From NCBI GenBank assembly GCA_943846735.1, contig OX044364.1, positions 2,356,001 through 2,420,000 of the forward strand: a stretch of DNA of 64,000 nucleotides, given 5' to 3'. Numbering within the stretch: the stretch's first letter is position 1; every line of letters begins with the position of its first letter. This DNA comes from CAJQLB01 sp905479065. GTDB taxonomy: Bacteria; Bacteroidota; Bacteroidia; Flavobacteriales; Flavobacteriaceae. The position numbers were made by a program, and so were the translations under genes. The notes under the pieces are model-generated. The model did not search any database, had not been told where the DNA came from, and saw only the letters and a program-made list of their open reading frames with translations. Positions 27,404 to 36,808 of this stretch are shown one piece after another.

Positions 27404-28443
27404 TGCAATACTATCAAAAAATAGATGGGCTTAGATGTATAGCGATAATTGCTGTTATGGTACATCACATAGCAAGCATTTTTAGCACCTATATAGATTG
27501 GGGTTATTTTGGTGTAGACTTGTTTTTTGTTATTAGTGGTTTTTTGATTACCTCAATATTATTAAAAACAAAAGGCTCCTTTAAAACAACGTATATTAAT
27601 TTTTTAGCAAGACGATCGCTACGTATTTTTCCTTTGTACTATTTTACAATATTTATTTTTGTGATTATCGGGCATCCTTTGGTATTAGAAAACATAGGAT
27701 ACTTGCTCACCTATACATTCAATTATAGATATCCATTAATTACTCAGGCAAATCCTTTAGGTCATTTTTGGTCTCTGAGTGTAGAAGAGCAGTACTATTT
27801 ATTTTGGCCTATTATAGTATTGGCATTGCGCCATCATATAAAAATATTAGTATTTGTTGCACTTGCAATCATTACGTTTGCTTACTCCCAAATAGCTTTT
27901 AACATTATTCCGTCAATCAGCATATATAATTATGTTGGTCTGCCCGCGCGTATGGGGTCTTTGGGCTTAGGGTCTATAGGCGCTATGTTTTTTATGTTGC
28001 AGTCACAAATCTTGAAATATATCTTACATCATAAGCTTATAGAATACAGTATGTTTGCCCTATGGTTAGTAGCATTAGTGTTGTTAAAGCCTTTCTTGCT
28101 GGGATTAGCATCTGTTTTTATGGTTATGAAAGCGGCTCAAAATTCCTTTCATTTTCAAGGTTTTAACTGGTTGCTAACCCATAAATTCACTTTATATATT
28201 GGTAAAATTTCTTATGGCCTATATGTGTACCATATTATAGTTATTTATTATATGACTCCTTATGTTTTTAATCCTATTTGGCATAGTATAAATTTTGAAG
28301 CGTTTGGGAAACTTAGTGTTTTACAATACCATTCTTGGTTAATTAAACTACCTCTTTATTTTAGTGTTACGATTATTTTGTCAGATCTTTCTTATCGTCA
28401 TTTTGAAAAACCACTTTTAAAACTAAAAAGATATTTTGTGTAA
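27403..28443 (+). CDS. Acyltransferase 3 family membrane protein (O-acetyltransferase type)
   Basis: 346 aa with about ten hydrophobic helices. Family signatures: GLRCIAIIAVMVHHIA (catalytic His), YFGVDLFFVISGFLIT, RRSLRIFPLYYF and GHFWSLSVEEQYYLFWP. These integral inner-membrane enzymes O-acetylate surface polysaccharide or lipid-linked sugars using cytoplasmic acetyl-CoA. It decorates the product of this cluster, by inference. Confidence 0.9.
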   Translation: MQYYQKIDGLRCIAIIAVMVHHIASIFSTYIDWGYFGVDLFFVISGFLITSILLKTKGSFKTTYINFLARRSLRIFPLYYFTIFIFVIIGHPLVLENIGYLLTYTFNYRYPLITQANPLGHFWSLSVEEQYYLFWPIIVLALRHHIKILVFVALAIITFAYSQIAFNIIPSISIYNYVGLPARMGSLGLGSIGAMFFMLQSQILKYILHHKLIEYSMFALWLVALVLLKPFLLGLASVFMVMKAAQNSFHFQGFNWLLTHKFTLYIGKISYGLYVYHIIVIYYMTPYVFNPIWHSINFEAFGKLSVLQYHSWLIKLPLYFSVTIILSDLSYRHFEKPLLKLKRYFV

Positions 28444-28446
28444 AAT

Positions 28447-29574
28447 ATGGCATCTCAAAAACTTTTAATTGCCTGGGTATATCATCCTGCCGTTGGGCAT
28501 TTGGTTGAAGCTTTGCAGGTAGCTGCAAATTATTACAGTGCAAACCCAAAACTTGAAATTCATGTTTTAGTAAATAGTAAAACACCATTTGTAATAGGGA
28601 ACTATTGTGAGTTTATATCTAAAGTGCATCCTGTGCAGGTACAACTAGATGGCTTCAATTTAACTTCTTTTAAAGATATTGAGCAATATGAGTTTGAGTA
28701 TGTGATTTTCCCAAAACGTTTTAAATACTCTCATCAAGATTTCCCTGAACATTTTTTAAAGGCAAATCATTTTTTGCAAGATTATTTTAAACCAAAAATT
28801 TGGGGAGGATACAATGACACGCCATCTAAAGATCTAATGGCCTTACAAGAAAACCCATATAGCGGCTTTAAAATAAAAACACCTAAAAATAAAATAACCT
28901 ATAATTTACCAGATGCGTCAGGTGCACCCATATTTTCTGTGATGCTAAAAGGCGCTTCTAAGCAAACTAAGTGGCCCTCACTCAAAACATGGAAGATTAT
29001 TTTATTACATATCAAGAAGAAATATCCAGAGGCGCTTTTTTTAATTACTGGAGTTTTAGAGGCTCATGGAAATATACATAATAGCAACTCTCAACTTAAA
29101 AATAAAATAGACATTTTCATTACAAGTATTCCGGGAGCAATTAATTGTTATGATATTGGATTAGAAAACCAGTTGGCAATAATTCAAAGCTCAAACGTTT
29201 TTATAGCGCCACATACCGGTTTTGCATTTTTAGCACCTTGTTTGGGCACACCTTGGCTGGCATTATCTGGAGGAGAGTGGGCAGAGGAGATGCCTGCACA
29301 AATGCCTTTTTATAGCGTGTTGCCAGATTGTTATAAGTATCCTTGTAATGGAGGCGATATGAAATTTGAATGTAAGGCTCGTGTAAAATTAAAACAACCC
29401 ATAAAATGTATGTCAAGTATAGATAGTAAATTAGATGATATTCTTCTTGGTATTGAAAAACTCTTGGATAGACATTATTCCTATGATGCTGCATTTGATG
29501 ATTATCAAAATTCTGCAATTAGCAATAATGTGAATCTTAAAAAACTATGGCGTGTAGCTAAATATAATACATAA
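28447..29574 (+). CDS. GT-B glycosyltransferase-like protein (heptosyltransferase-like)
   Basis: 375 aa. The N-terminus LIAWVYHPAVGHLVEALQVA and the C-terminal half SVMLKGASKQTKWPSLKTWK, LFLITGVLEA and NVFIAPHTGFAFLAPCLGTP fit the GT9 type of donor domain (phosphate-binding segment, then conserved HTGxxxLAxxLGTP). The similarity is weak in the acceptor half. It starts three bases after the acyltransferase stop and overlaps the next ATG by one base. Confidence 0.6.
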   Translation: MASQKLLIAWVYHPAVGHLVEALQVAANYYSANPKLEIHVLVNSKTPFVIGNYCEFISKVHPVQVQLDGFNLTSFKDIEQYEFEYVIFPKRFKYSHQDFPEHFLKANHFLQDYFKPKIWGGYNDTPSKDLMALQENPYSGFKIKTPKNKITYNLPDASGAPIFSVMLKGASKQTKWPSLKTWKIILLHIKKKYPEALFLITGVLEAHGNIHNSNSQLKNKIDIFITSIPGAINCYDIGLENQLAIIQSSNVFIAPHTGFAFLAPCLGTPWLALSGGEWAEEMPAQMPFYSVLPDCYKYPCNGGDMKFECKARVKLKQPIKCMSSIDSKLDDILLGIEKLLDRHYSYDAAFDDYQNSAISNNVNLKKLWRVAKYNT

Positions 29575-30332
29575 TGAAAAAATTATTTAAGTATTTTAAA
29601 TCAATACATTATTATAGTATAGGAAAACAACTATTAAACGACAGAATCTATAGAGAGGGTATTAAAAAAAGTGAGTTAGAATATCTTAAAACACCCAATA
29701 GAACAGATATAATAAATTATTTAATCTCTGTTTTAAAGAGAGACACATTTTATCTAGAGATAGGTGTTAGGAATCCAGAAGATAATTTTAATAAAATTAA
29801 AGCAAAAAATAAATATAGTGTAGATCCTGGTTTAGAATTTAAAAGTAATCCAGTCGACTTTCAAATGACCAGCGATCTTTTTTTTGAAGAATTACGCCAA
29901 GGATTAATTTTAGATAAAGATGTAAAGTTTGATGTTATATTTATTGACGGCCTACATCTTGCCGATCAAGTTGATAAAGATATTATAAATGCCTTAGATT
30001 TTATAAAAGATGACGGGTTTATAGTTTTACACGATTGTAATCCACCAACAGAATGGCATGCAAGAGAAACTTTTAATTACCATTTTTCACCTGCTGGAGG
30101 TTATTGGAATGGGACCACTTGGAAGGCATTTATGAAATGGCGATTTAATGCTGACATACATTCGTGTTGTATCAATTCTGATTCTGGCGTTGGAATTTTA
30201 TCCAAGAATCAATTAATAGGGAATTCCATAGTATCAAAGAATTTATTTTTTGAATTTTCTGAATTAGCAAATAACAGAAAAGAACATCTTAACCTTATAA
30301 GTTTTGATGATTTAAAAAAAATTTTCTCTTAA
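29574..30332 (+). CDS. Class I SAM-dependent methyltransferase (Methyltransf_24 type)
   Basis: 252 aa. FYLEIGVRNPEDNFNKIKAK occupies the SAM motif I position. YSVDPGLEFKSNP then VIFIDGLHLADQVDKDI and FIVLHDCNPP complete the Methyltransf_24 pattern. Motif I lacks the usual GxGxG, so the SAM site is atypical. It is the third methyltransferase-like gene of the cluster. A 58-base gap separates it from the next gene. Confidence 0.7.
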   Translation: MKKLFKYFKSIHYYSIGKQLLNDRIYREGIKKSELEYLKTPNRTDIINYLISVLKRDTFYLEIGVRNPEDNFNKIKAKNKYSVDPGLEFKSNPVDFQMTSDLFFEELRQGLILDKDVKFDVIFIDGLHLADQVDKDIINALDFIKDDGFIVLHDCNPPTEWHARETFNYHFSPAGGYWNGTTWKAFMKWRFNADIHSCCINSDSGVGILSKNQLIGNSIVSKNLFFEFSELANNRKEHLNLISFDDLKKIFS

Positions 30333-30390
30333 ATCAAGATTCTTCAAATCATTAAAAATAGAATATCAACTAATAGTAAATAAAATACTG

Positions 30391-31263
30391 ATGGCCGCAT
30401 CACTAATAGTTTCTATCCTAACCACCGTTTACAACCGCGAAAAGTATCTTTCGGCTTGTATAGAGAGCGTGTTAGCCTCTAGCTACCAAAATTGGGAACT
30501 TATCATTGTAGATGATGTATCTACTGATACTTCTTTAGCTATTGCCAAAAGCTATGAGCAAAAAGATGCTCGTATAAAGGTGTATGTTAACCAAACCAAT
30601 TTGGGTGATTATCCTAACCGCAACAAGGCGGCATCTTACGCTAAAGGCACATACCTTAAATACCTAGATGCAGATGATGTAATATACCCTCAAGGTCTAG
30701 AAATTATGGTTCATACCATGGAGCAGTTTCCAGAGGCCGCCTTGGGGATCTCTCAAGCGGTAGTAGAAGATGTAAAACCCTATCCTTTTGTAATGCAGCC
30801 CAAAGAAACTTTTACCCGTGAGTTTTTAATGCGCGGCGTATTAGGGCTTGGTCCAACAGGTACTATAATAAGGCGAGATGTTTTTGAGAAGCTGGGCGGT
30901 TTTACCGGTACTAGATATATAGGCGACACAGAACTGTGGTATAAAATAGCATTAACATATCCTGTGGTTAAAATGGAAGATGAACTTATATTTTGGCGGC
31001 AGCATGATGATCAAGAAATCACAAAAGGGCAGCAAAGTTTTTTTTATCTAGAAAATGCTTTTAAACTCAAATTTAACACCTTAAATAAAAAAGAATTACC
31101 TCTAGAAGTCCAAGAGCGTCAAGTGGCATTAAAAAAACTTAAAAAAGGTTTTGCTCGCAGAGTTTTACGATTAATATTTATCAATAAAGAGCCAAAAAAA
31201 GCCTATCAAATTATGAAAGCAACTGGCTTTTCATATATTAAATTATTAAAAGCATTTGGATGA
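30391..31263 (+). CDS. Glycosyltransferase family 2
   Basis: 290 aa. GT-A fold: VSILTTVYNREKYLSACIES, LIIVDDVSTDTSLAIA, LKYLDADDVIYPQGL (DADD) and YIGDTELWYKIALTYPV. The C-terminal 60 residues are basic. ATG at 30391 follows a 58-base gap, the largest in this part of the cluster. Codon use and local base content look somewhat richer in G and C than the genes on each side, so it may have arrived separately. Confidence 0.88.
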   Translation: MAASLIVSILTTVYNREKYLSACIESVLASSYQNWELIIVDDVSTDTSLAIAKSYEQKDARIKVYVNQTNLGDYPNRNKAASYAKGTYLKYLDADDVIYPQGLEIMVHTMEQFPEAALGISQAVVEDVKPYPFVMQPKETFTREFLMRGVLGLGPTGTIIRRDVFEKLGGFTGTRYIGDTELWYKIALTYPVVKMEDELIFWRQHDDQEITKGQQSFFYLENAFKLKFNTLNKKELPLEVQERQVALKKLKKGFARRVLRLIFINKEPKKAYQIMKATGFSYIKLLKAFG

Positions 31264-31299
31264 TAGCATATATTAAACACATTTAAAAAATGAAATATA

Positions 31300-32313
31300 T
31301 TGGACCAGCCTGAGAAAGTAAGTGTCATTATAGCCCTCTATAATGCTGAAAAATTTATAGTAGATACATTGTTTTCCGTTACTAATCAAACTTGGAAAAA
31401 CATCGAGATTATTGTTGTTAATGACGGATCCAAAGACTCTAGCAGAGAAATGGTTGAAAGACTCAATATTCCAAATCTAATTTTATTCAATAGAGAAAAT
31501 TCAGGGCAATGCGCCTCGTCTAATTTTGGACTAAGTAAATCATCAGGTGAATTAATTAAGTTTTTAGATGCTGATGATATAATAGCTCATGATTGTATAG
31601 AGAAAATGGTTTTAAAGTGGAGAGAAAATCCAAACCGCTTAGTTTTTGGACAGTGGCATTACTTTGTGAATGATGTAACTCATTTAAAACTATATAATTC
31701 TGTAGTTTATAAAGATTATGACAGTGCATTAAATTGGTATGTAGATGTACTCGAAAATGCTGGTGCTATGTTGGCGGGTTGGATGTGGTTAATACCACGT
31801 TCAATACTTAAAAAAGCTGGGGGTTGGGATGAGCGGTTACATTTAATGAATGACTTTGAGTTTTCTACGAGACTAATTTTAAATTCAGATGGTATTGGTT
31901 TTGCTAAAGATGCCCTTCACTATTATAGGAAAGGTCTTGAAAATGCTATGACTTCGTCAATGAATGAAAAAATAGCCTTATCTATTTATACAGGAGTTAA
32001 AAAAGCTCAAGAGAATATTCTAAAGTTTGAAAACACACCACGTATGCGTTTAGCATTTGCAAATCAATTTCAGAAATGGGTGTATCATTTCTATCCAGAG
32101 CATTTAAATATTACCATAAAAATGGAAGAAATTATTCATGAGCTTGGTGGCAGCAATTTAAGTCCAAAAGGTGGAAGGCTATTTGCAATTTTAAACTTTT
32201 TTTTGCCGTGGAAGCGGGTAATGCAAATTCAAAATAGTTTACACAAGACCATATGGAAACCAATATTAAAATGGAAACACAAATTGAAATTAAAACAACA
32301 GTTTGATTTGTAA
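31300..32313 (+). CDS. Glycosyltransferase family 2
   Basis: 337 aa from TTG at 31300; the ATG at 31290 is out of frame and gives only a seven-residue peptide. GT-A domain: KVSVIIALYNAEKFIVDTLF, EIIVVNDGSKDSS, GQCASSNFGLSKSSGELIKF and FLDADDIIAHDCIEKM. It adds one sugar to the glycan. The tail (about 270-337) is basic and rich in Trp and Lys, a common membrane-contact feature. Confidence 0.86.
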   Translation: MDQPEKVSVIIALYNAEKFIVDTLFSVTNQTWKNIEIIVVNDGSKDSSREMVERLNIPNLILFNRENSGQCASSNFGLSKSSGELIKFLDADDIIAHDCIEKMVLKWRENPNRLVFGQWHYFVNDVTHLKLYNSVVYKDYDSALNWYVDVLENAGAMLAGWMWLIPRSILKKAGGWDERLHLMNDFEFSTRLILNSDGIGFAKDALHYYRKGLENAMTSSMNEKIALSIYTGVKKAQENILKFENTPRMRLAFANQFQKWVYHFYPEHLNITIKMEEIIHELGGSNLSPKGGRLFAILNFFLPWKRVMQIQNSLHKTIWKPILKWKHKLKLKQQFDL

Positions 32314-32324
32314 TCTAAATTAAT

Positions 32325-33347
32325 ATGAAAGATCTTAAACTTCTTTTTGTATACAACAGCGCGCCTATGCCGCAGACAAGACTAAAAACCTTGTCTGCCT
32401 GGAAAACACTGTCTCAAGAGGTTAAGGTACTTTTTGCTTATCCAAAAAATTATAAAAGAACCATTGTAGATCGTGTATTGCATAAAATCAAAATGCCAAG
32501 AGATGCAAACAATATCAATATAAGTATACGGGAGGCTTGCATCAGTTTTAAACCAGATGTAGTGTTTATTGTAAAAGGGGTCACCATAAAACCAAGCACT
32601 TTAAAGTTTATAAAAGCAAGGGGCATTAAATCTATTTCTTGGTCTAACGATGATATGTTTGCATGGCACAATCGGTCGTACTGGTATTCAAAAGGTCTTA
32701 AGTATTATGATCTCGTTGTAACTCAGAAATCGTACAACTGTGATAGCCATGAGCTACCGAGTTTGGGCGCGAAGACCTATTTTCAAAACAAAGCATTTGA
32801 ACCCACTATCCATAAACCAGTTGATGATTGCAAAGCCTTTGACTGTGTGCATGCCGTAGTGTTTATTGGTGCTAAAGAGCAAGATCGGTTAGAACACCTT
32901 CTGTATCTGGCAGAACATGGAATACAAGTACATATTTATGGGTGGGTGGTAAAAGAACCCAACCCCCTTCATGACAATATAATTATTCACGATCGTTTTT
33001 TGTACGAAGATGAGTTTTGTGCCGCACTAGGATGTTCAAAAATTGCACTTAATTTTTTAAGAAAAATGAACCGAGATCTGCAAACCTCTCGCAGTATAGA
33101 AATTCCAGCTGTGAGAGGATTTATGCTTGCCGAGCGCACCGATGAGCACATGCAGTTATTTAAAGAAGGCAAAGAAGCTGAGTTTTTCTCTTCTAAAGAA
33201 GAGCTTCTTGAAAAAGTGAACTATTACCTGCAACATGATCAAGAAAGATTAGCCATTGCCAAGGCTGGTTATGAAAGATGTTTTAAAGATAGTTACACTT
33301 TTGAAAACAGAATGCAGGGTATTTTAAATAACCTTTTTGATGTCTAA
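32325..33347 (+). CDS. CgeB-type GT-B glycosyltransferase
   Basis: 340 aa. The N-terminal domain has KLLFVYNSAPMPQTRLKTLS. The C-terminal domain carries AVVFIGAKEQDRLEHLLYLA, ALGCSKIALNFLRKMNRDLQ and RSIEIPAVRGFMLAERT, the pattern of the Glyco_trans_1_2/CgeB group. A sugar transfer role is likely. The next gene starts eight bases before its stop. Confidence 0.78.
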   Translation: MKDLKLLFVYNSAPMPQTRLKTLSAWKTLSQEVKVLFAYPKNYKRTIVDRVLHKIKMPRDANNINISIREACISFKPDVVFIVKGVTIKPSTLKFIKARGIKSISWSNDDMFAWHNRSYWYSKGLKYYDLVVTQKSYNCDSHELPSLGAKTYFQNKAFEPTIHKPVDDCKAFDCVHAVVFIGAKEQDRLEHLLYLAEHGIQVHIYGWVVKEPNPLHDNIIIHDRFLYEDEFCAALGCSKIALNFLRKMNRDLQTSRSIEIPAVRGFMLAERTDEHMQLFKEGKEAEFFSSKEELLEKVNYYLQHDQERLAIAKAGYERCFKDSYTFENRMQGILNNLFDV

Positions 33348-34551
33348 AAAAACCATCAATCATATTACCGTTTTAATATATGCACATCCAGAGTTGTATC
33401 CACCAACGCTCTCTGCCATTGAGGAGCTATCTCAAATAGCAGACACCATAGATGTTGTTACCCGCAACATGCTAACTTCCAAATGGGAGTATCCAAGTAA
33501 CGTAAGGGTTAATTATATAAATAAAAAAAAATATGAAGATTTTGAAATAGAGAACATTTCATTTGCTTTGAAAATAATTCATTTTTTGAAGTTTTTAATA
33601 ATGAGCCATACACTCATTAGAAAAAATAAATCACAAATAGTATTGGCCTATGACGCAATACCATTGTATGTGGCGCACCTTTTAAAAGCGACCCTTAAAA
33701 AGCAAGATTCACTTTTATGGTATCACAATCATGACGTTACGGATCTAAGTAAGGCAAATTATTTTTCTATCATGTCTATAGCATCACGCAAGCAAGATAG
33801 AGCAATACAAGATATTAGCATGTTCTCTTTGCCATCAAAGGAGCGGTTAGAATATTTTAAAAACATTCCTAAAGAAGTTAACCCTATCATAATTCCTAAT
33901 TACCCACTTAAAAAGGTTTATTCTAAACACTTTAAAAAAGAAATAAAAAACACAAACACCCTCAAGCTTGTCTATCAAGGCTCAATTGGTAAAGGTCACG
34001 GCCTAGAAAGCATTATAAAAATATTAAATCAACCCATTAATAATAAATCGTTAGAGCTTCATCTTGTTGGAAAAATTAGGGCGCCATACCTTCAGCAGTT
34101 AACTGCCTTAGCTAAACAAAACGCTGTGTTGGACCGCTTTGAGTACCATGGTATGAAACCTTTTACACAGTTACCAGTATTCCTGTCGGGCTTTGACATT
34201 GGAATAGCCATACATAAACCGTATAATATTACCTATGCCACGGGAGGTTCAGCATCCAATAAGATCTATGAATACGCAGCTCTTGGACTACCTGTTTTAT
34301 TATTTAACAATGAACATTATAAATTGTATCTTCAAAATGCTAGATGGGCATTTTTCACGGACTTAACGACTAAATCACTTTTAAACGCATTAAAGTATAT
34401 GGATATGAATTGGCAAGACATCTCTATTTCAGCAAACAATGATTTTAACAATATTTATAATTTTGAAAATGCTTTTTTGGAACTTAGAAATCTTATTTTA
34501 AGACATAAAAGAATAGATAATAAAGAGGTTGTATCTCATGGTTTACAGTAA
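33340..34551 (+). CDS. Glycosyltransferase family 4
   Basis: 403 aa from ATG at 33340, inside the end of the previous gene; a TTG one codon upstream is a less likely start. Donor domain: LKLVYQGSIGKGHGLESIIK, YHGMKPFTQLPVFLSG and ASNKIYEYAALGLPVLLF, the family-4 motif with Tyr-Glu-Tyr. FDIGIAIHKPYNITYATGG matches enzymes of capsule synthesis. Function: one transfer in the repeat unit. Confidence 0.82.
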   Translation: MSKKTINHITVLIYAHPELYPPTLSAIEELSQIADTIDVVTRNMLTSKWEYPSNVRVNYINKKKYEDFEIENISFALKIIHFLKFLIMSHTLIRKNKSQIVLAYDAIPLYVAHLLKATLKKQDSLLWYHNHDVTDLSKANYFSIMSIASRKQDRAIQDISMFSLPSKERLEYFKNIPKEVNPIIIPNYPLKKVYSKHFKKEIKNTNTLKLVYQGSIGKGHGLESIIKILNQPINNKSLELHLVGKIRAPYLQQLTALAKQNAVLDRFEYHGMKPFTQLPVFLSGFDIGIAIHKPYNITYATGGSASNKIYEYAALGLPVLLFNNEHYKLYLQNARWAFFTDLTTKSLLNALKYMDMNWQDISISANNDFNNIYNFENAFLELRNLILRHKRIDNKEVVSHGLQ

Positions 34552-34566
34552 AGAAGTAAGGTTATT

Positions 34567-35835
34567 ATGTGGTCAATAATTGGTTTAATAATTGTAACAA
34601 TTGTAGGATATCAATTTTATAAAAAGTTAGGTAATTCGTTACCGATACTTGAATTCATGCTCTTAATTGCAGGTTTGCAATGGATCATTGGGGCCATCAT
34701 AGAATATCATACTCCATTCGAACACTACAAGTATTATATGTATGTAACACAAAGTACTTACATGGGAACAGTAGTACCAGGTTACACCTTATTTTCAGTA
34801 ATTTTACTATGGGTTTCAAAAAAATATCCACTAAAACTTTTAAAACAAGAAGATTTCACGCAGTTTTCTCCTTATGCCCTCATATTTTTAATAGTTGGAT
34901 TTTGTGCTAGATTTATTACTAATTCAATTCCAGGAAGTCTTGGATTTTTAGTATTAATTATAAGTAGTTTTCAATACATTGGTGCAATTATCTTGTTTTT
35001 CTCCAAAGTGAAATGGCATCAGTATGTGTTATATGGAAGCATTATAATTTTACTTTTTAGTTCTTTATCATCTGGCTTTTTTCATGATTTTATTTTGTGG
35101 AGTTCTTTTTTTTATATGTTTTATGCTATTAAATATCAAGTTTCACATAAAACAAAATTAATGACTATCGGTCTTAGTTTTTTTGCGTTAATAGTTTTAC
35201 AAGGTGTTAAGTCAAATTACCGCGCGGCGTTAGAGTTAGGTTATGATGGTAGCCCAATAGCACTTTTTGTCAATACCATTGCTGCGCAATGGAATTCGGG
35301 TTTTTTTGAGAAATCTGAAAATCAACAAGGATTAAATATTCGCTTAAATCAAGGTTGGATTATTAGTGCTGTCCTTGATCAAGTTCCAAGAGGTCAAACT
35401 TTTGCTAATGGTCAAACTGTAAAAGAGGCTATTATTGCGAGTATATTTCCTAGATTTTTAATGCCCAATAAAAAGATGGCAGGCGGTCAAGAAAATTTTA
35501 AAAAATATACGGGGCTTTATTTGGGTGCAAATACGTCTATGGGAATAAGTGTCATTGGTGAATTTTACGCAAATTATGGTAAAGGTGTGACACTTGCGAT
35601 GGGTATATGGGGATTGTTTTTGGGATTTATTTGGGCGTTTTTATGGCGAACACAATTTAACAATCCATTCATTGTTTTTTTTCTTCCTTTGATATTTTTA
35701 CAAGTTGTTAAGGCAGAAACAGAATTGGTTGTGGTATTGAATCATTTAGTCAAGGCGAGTATTGTTGTTTTTGCTTTTTTTTATGTGACAAGATATCTTT
35801 TTAAATGGGAAATATATCAGCGATATGAACCTTAA
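34567..35835 (+). CDS. Wzy-like polysaccharide polymerase or ligase (polytopic membrane protein)
   Basis: 422 aa with about ten to eleven hydrophobic helices and a large periplasmic loop about 220-320 that contains SNYRAALELGYDG, LNIRLNQGWIISAVLDQVPR and ASIFPRFLMPNKK. This loop, with several Arg, fits the O-antigen polymerase/ligase group, which have little sequence conservation. It would polymerise or attach repeat units in the periplasm, which contrasts with the ABC-export mode implied by Wzm/Wzt; see the findings. It is assigned from topology and context only. Confidence 0.6.
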   Translation: MWSIIGLIIVTIVGYQFYKKLGNSLPILEFMLLIAGLQWIIGAIIEYHTPFEHYKYYMYVTQSTYMGTVVPGYTLFSVILLWVSKKYPLKLLKQEDFTQFSPYALIFLIVGFCARFITNSIPGSLGFLVLIISSFQYIGAIILFFSKVKWHQYVLYGSIIILLFSSLSSGFFHDFILWSSFFYMFYAIKYQVSHKTKLMTIGLSFFALIVLQGVKSNYRAALELGYDGSPIALFVNTIAAQWNSGFFEKSENQQGLNIRLNQGWIISAVLDQVPRGQTFANGQTVKEAIIASIFPRFLMPNKKMAGGQENFKKYTGLYLGANTSMGISVIGEFYANYGKGVTLAMGIWGLFLGFIWAFLWRTQFNNPFIVFFLPLIFLQVVKAETELVVVLNHLVKASIVVFAFFYVTRYLFKWEIYQRYEP

Positions 35836-36808
35836 TTTTATCTTCCGGAGGAATCAAAATAATCGGTTTAGTATTGAAACAGTATTTGAGTCGTTATTGC
35901 CTGAATTTAATAAAAATGCAACCATTTCGAAAACCTTTTTAGAGTTCGCAGGTGCATACCCTATGCAACTTTGGAGAAATCTAAAAACTAAAATTTCTTT
36001 TAACGACATATATCATGTAACAGGTGATGTGCATTACATGGCAATGTTGCGTGGGAATAAATCCGTTTTAACGATTCATGATGTAGGTTCCGCATATCAA
36101 GGGGGAGTCTTGAGACGCTTGTATGTTGGGTTGTTTTGGTTTTGGTTACCTGCCATGTCAGTAAAACAAATTACTGTTATTTCTGAATTTACTAAAAAAG
36201 AGTTACTAAAGTTGGTTCCTTTTATTAAATCAAAATTGACTGTCGTTCCAAACCCTGTTAATCTAATATATCAGTATCACGACAAGACTTTCAATGCTAA
36301 ATGTCCAGAAATTTTGATTATTGGAACTAAAAATAATAAAAATATCGAGCGTATTTTTAAGGCTCTAAAAAGGTTGCCTTGTAAATTACATATTGTAGGT
36401 ATCCTTAATGAAGAACAAATGTTACTGTTAAACAATTTGAAAATTACTTTTAGTAATAGTTCATCCTTGTCAACTTTAGAAATGATGAAGGCCTACCAAG
36501 ATTGTGATTTACTTTGTTTCCCATCAACCTATGAAGGATTTGGAATGCCAATTATAGAAGCTCAAGCGACCGGTAGAGTCGTGGTCACGTCAAATCTAGG
36601 AGCGATGAAGGAGGTGGCTCATGGTTCAGCATGTTTGGTAGATCCTCTTGATAGTATCAGTATTCAAAAAGGTCTCAAAAAAGTAATAGAAGACGATATG
36701 TACCGAAACAAATTAATCAATAAAGGATTTCAAAATGTTAAGCGTTTTCATCCAATAATTATCGCTGAGGCCTATATGAAAGTTTATAACACTGTTTTAA
36801 ATACTTAA
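35825..36808 (+). CDS. Glycosyltransferase family 4
   Basis: 327 aa, ATG overlapping the previous gene by 11 bases. Donor domain: LTVVPNPVNLIYQ, ILIIGTKNNKNIERIFKAL, and YEGFGMPIIEAQATGRVVV, the classical ExFGxxxxEA motif. The early part has SVLTIHDVGSAYQGGVLRR, typical of rhamnosyl/mannosyl GT4 enzymes. The exact donor is unknown. Its stop overlaps the next ATG by one base. Confidence 0.9.
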   Translation: MNLNFIFRRNQNNRFSIETVFESLLPEFNKNATISKTFLEFAGAYPMQLWRNLKTKISFNDIYHVTGDVHYMAMLRGNKSVLTIHDVGSAYQGGVLRRLYVGLFWFWLPAMSVKQITVISEFTKKELLKLVPFIKSKLTVVPNPVNLIYQYHDKTFNAKCPEILIIGTKNNKNIERIFKALKRLPCKLHIVGILNEEQMLLLNNLKITFSNSSSLSTLEMMKAYQDCDLLCFPSTYEGFGMPIIEAQATGRVVVTSNLGAMKEVAHGSACLVDPLDSISIQKGLKKVIEDDMYRNKLINKGFQNVKRFHPIIIAEAYMKVYNTVLNT

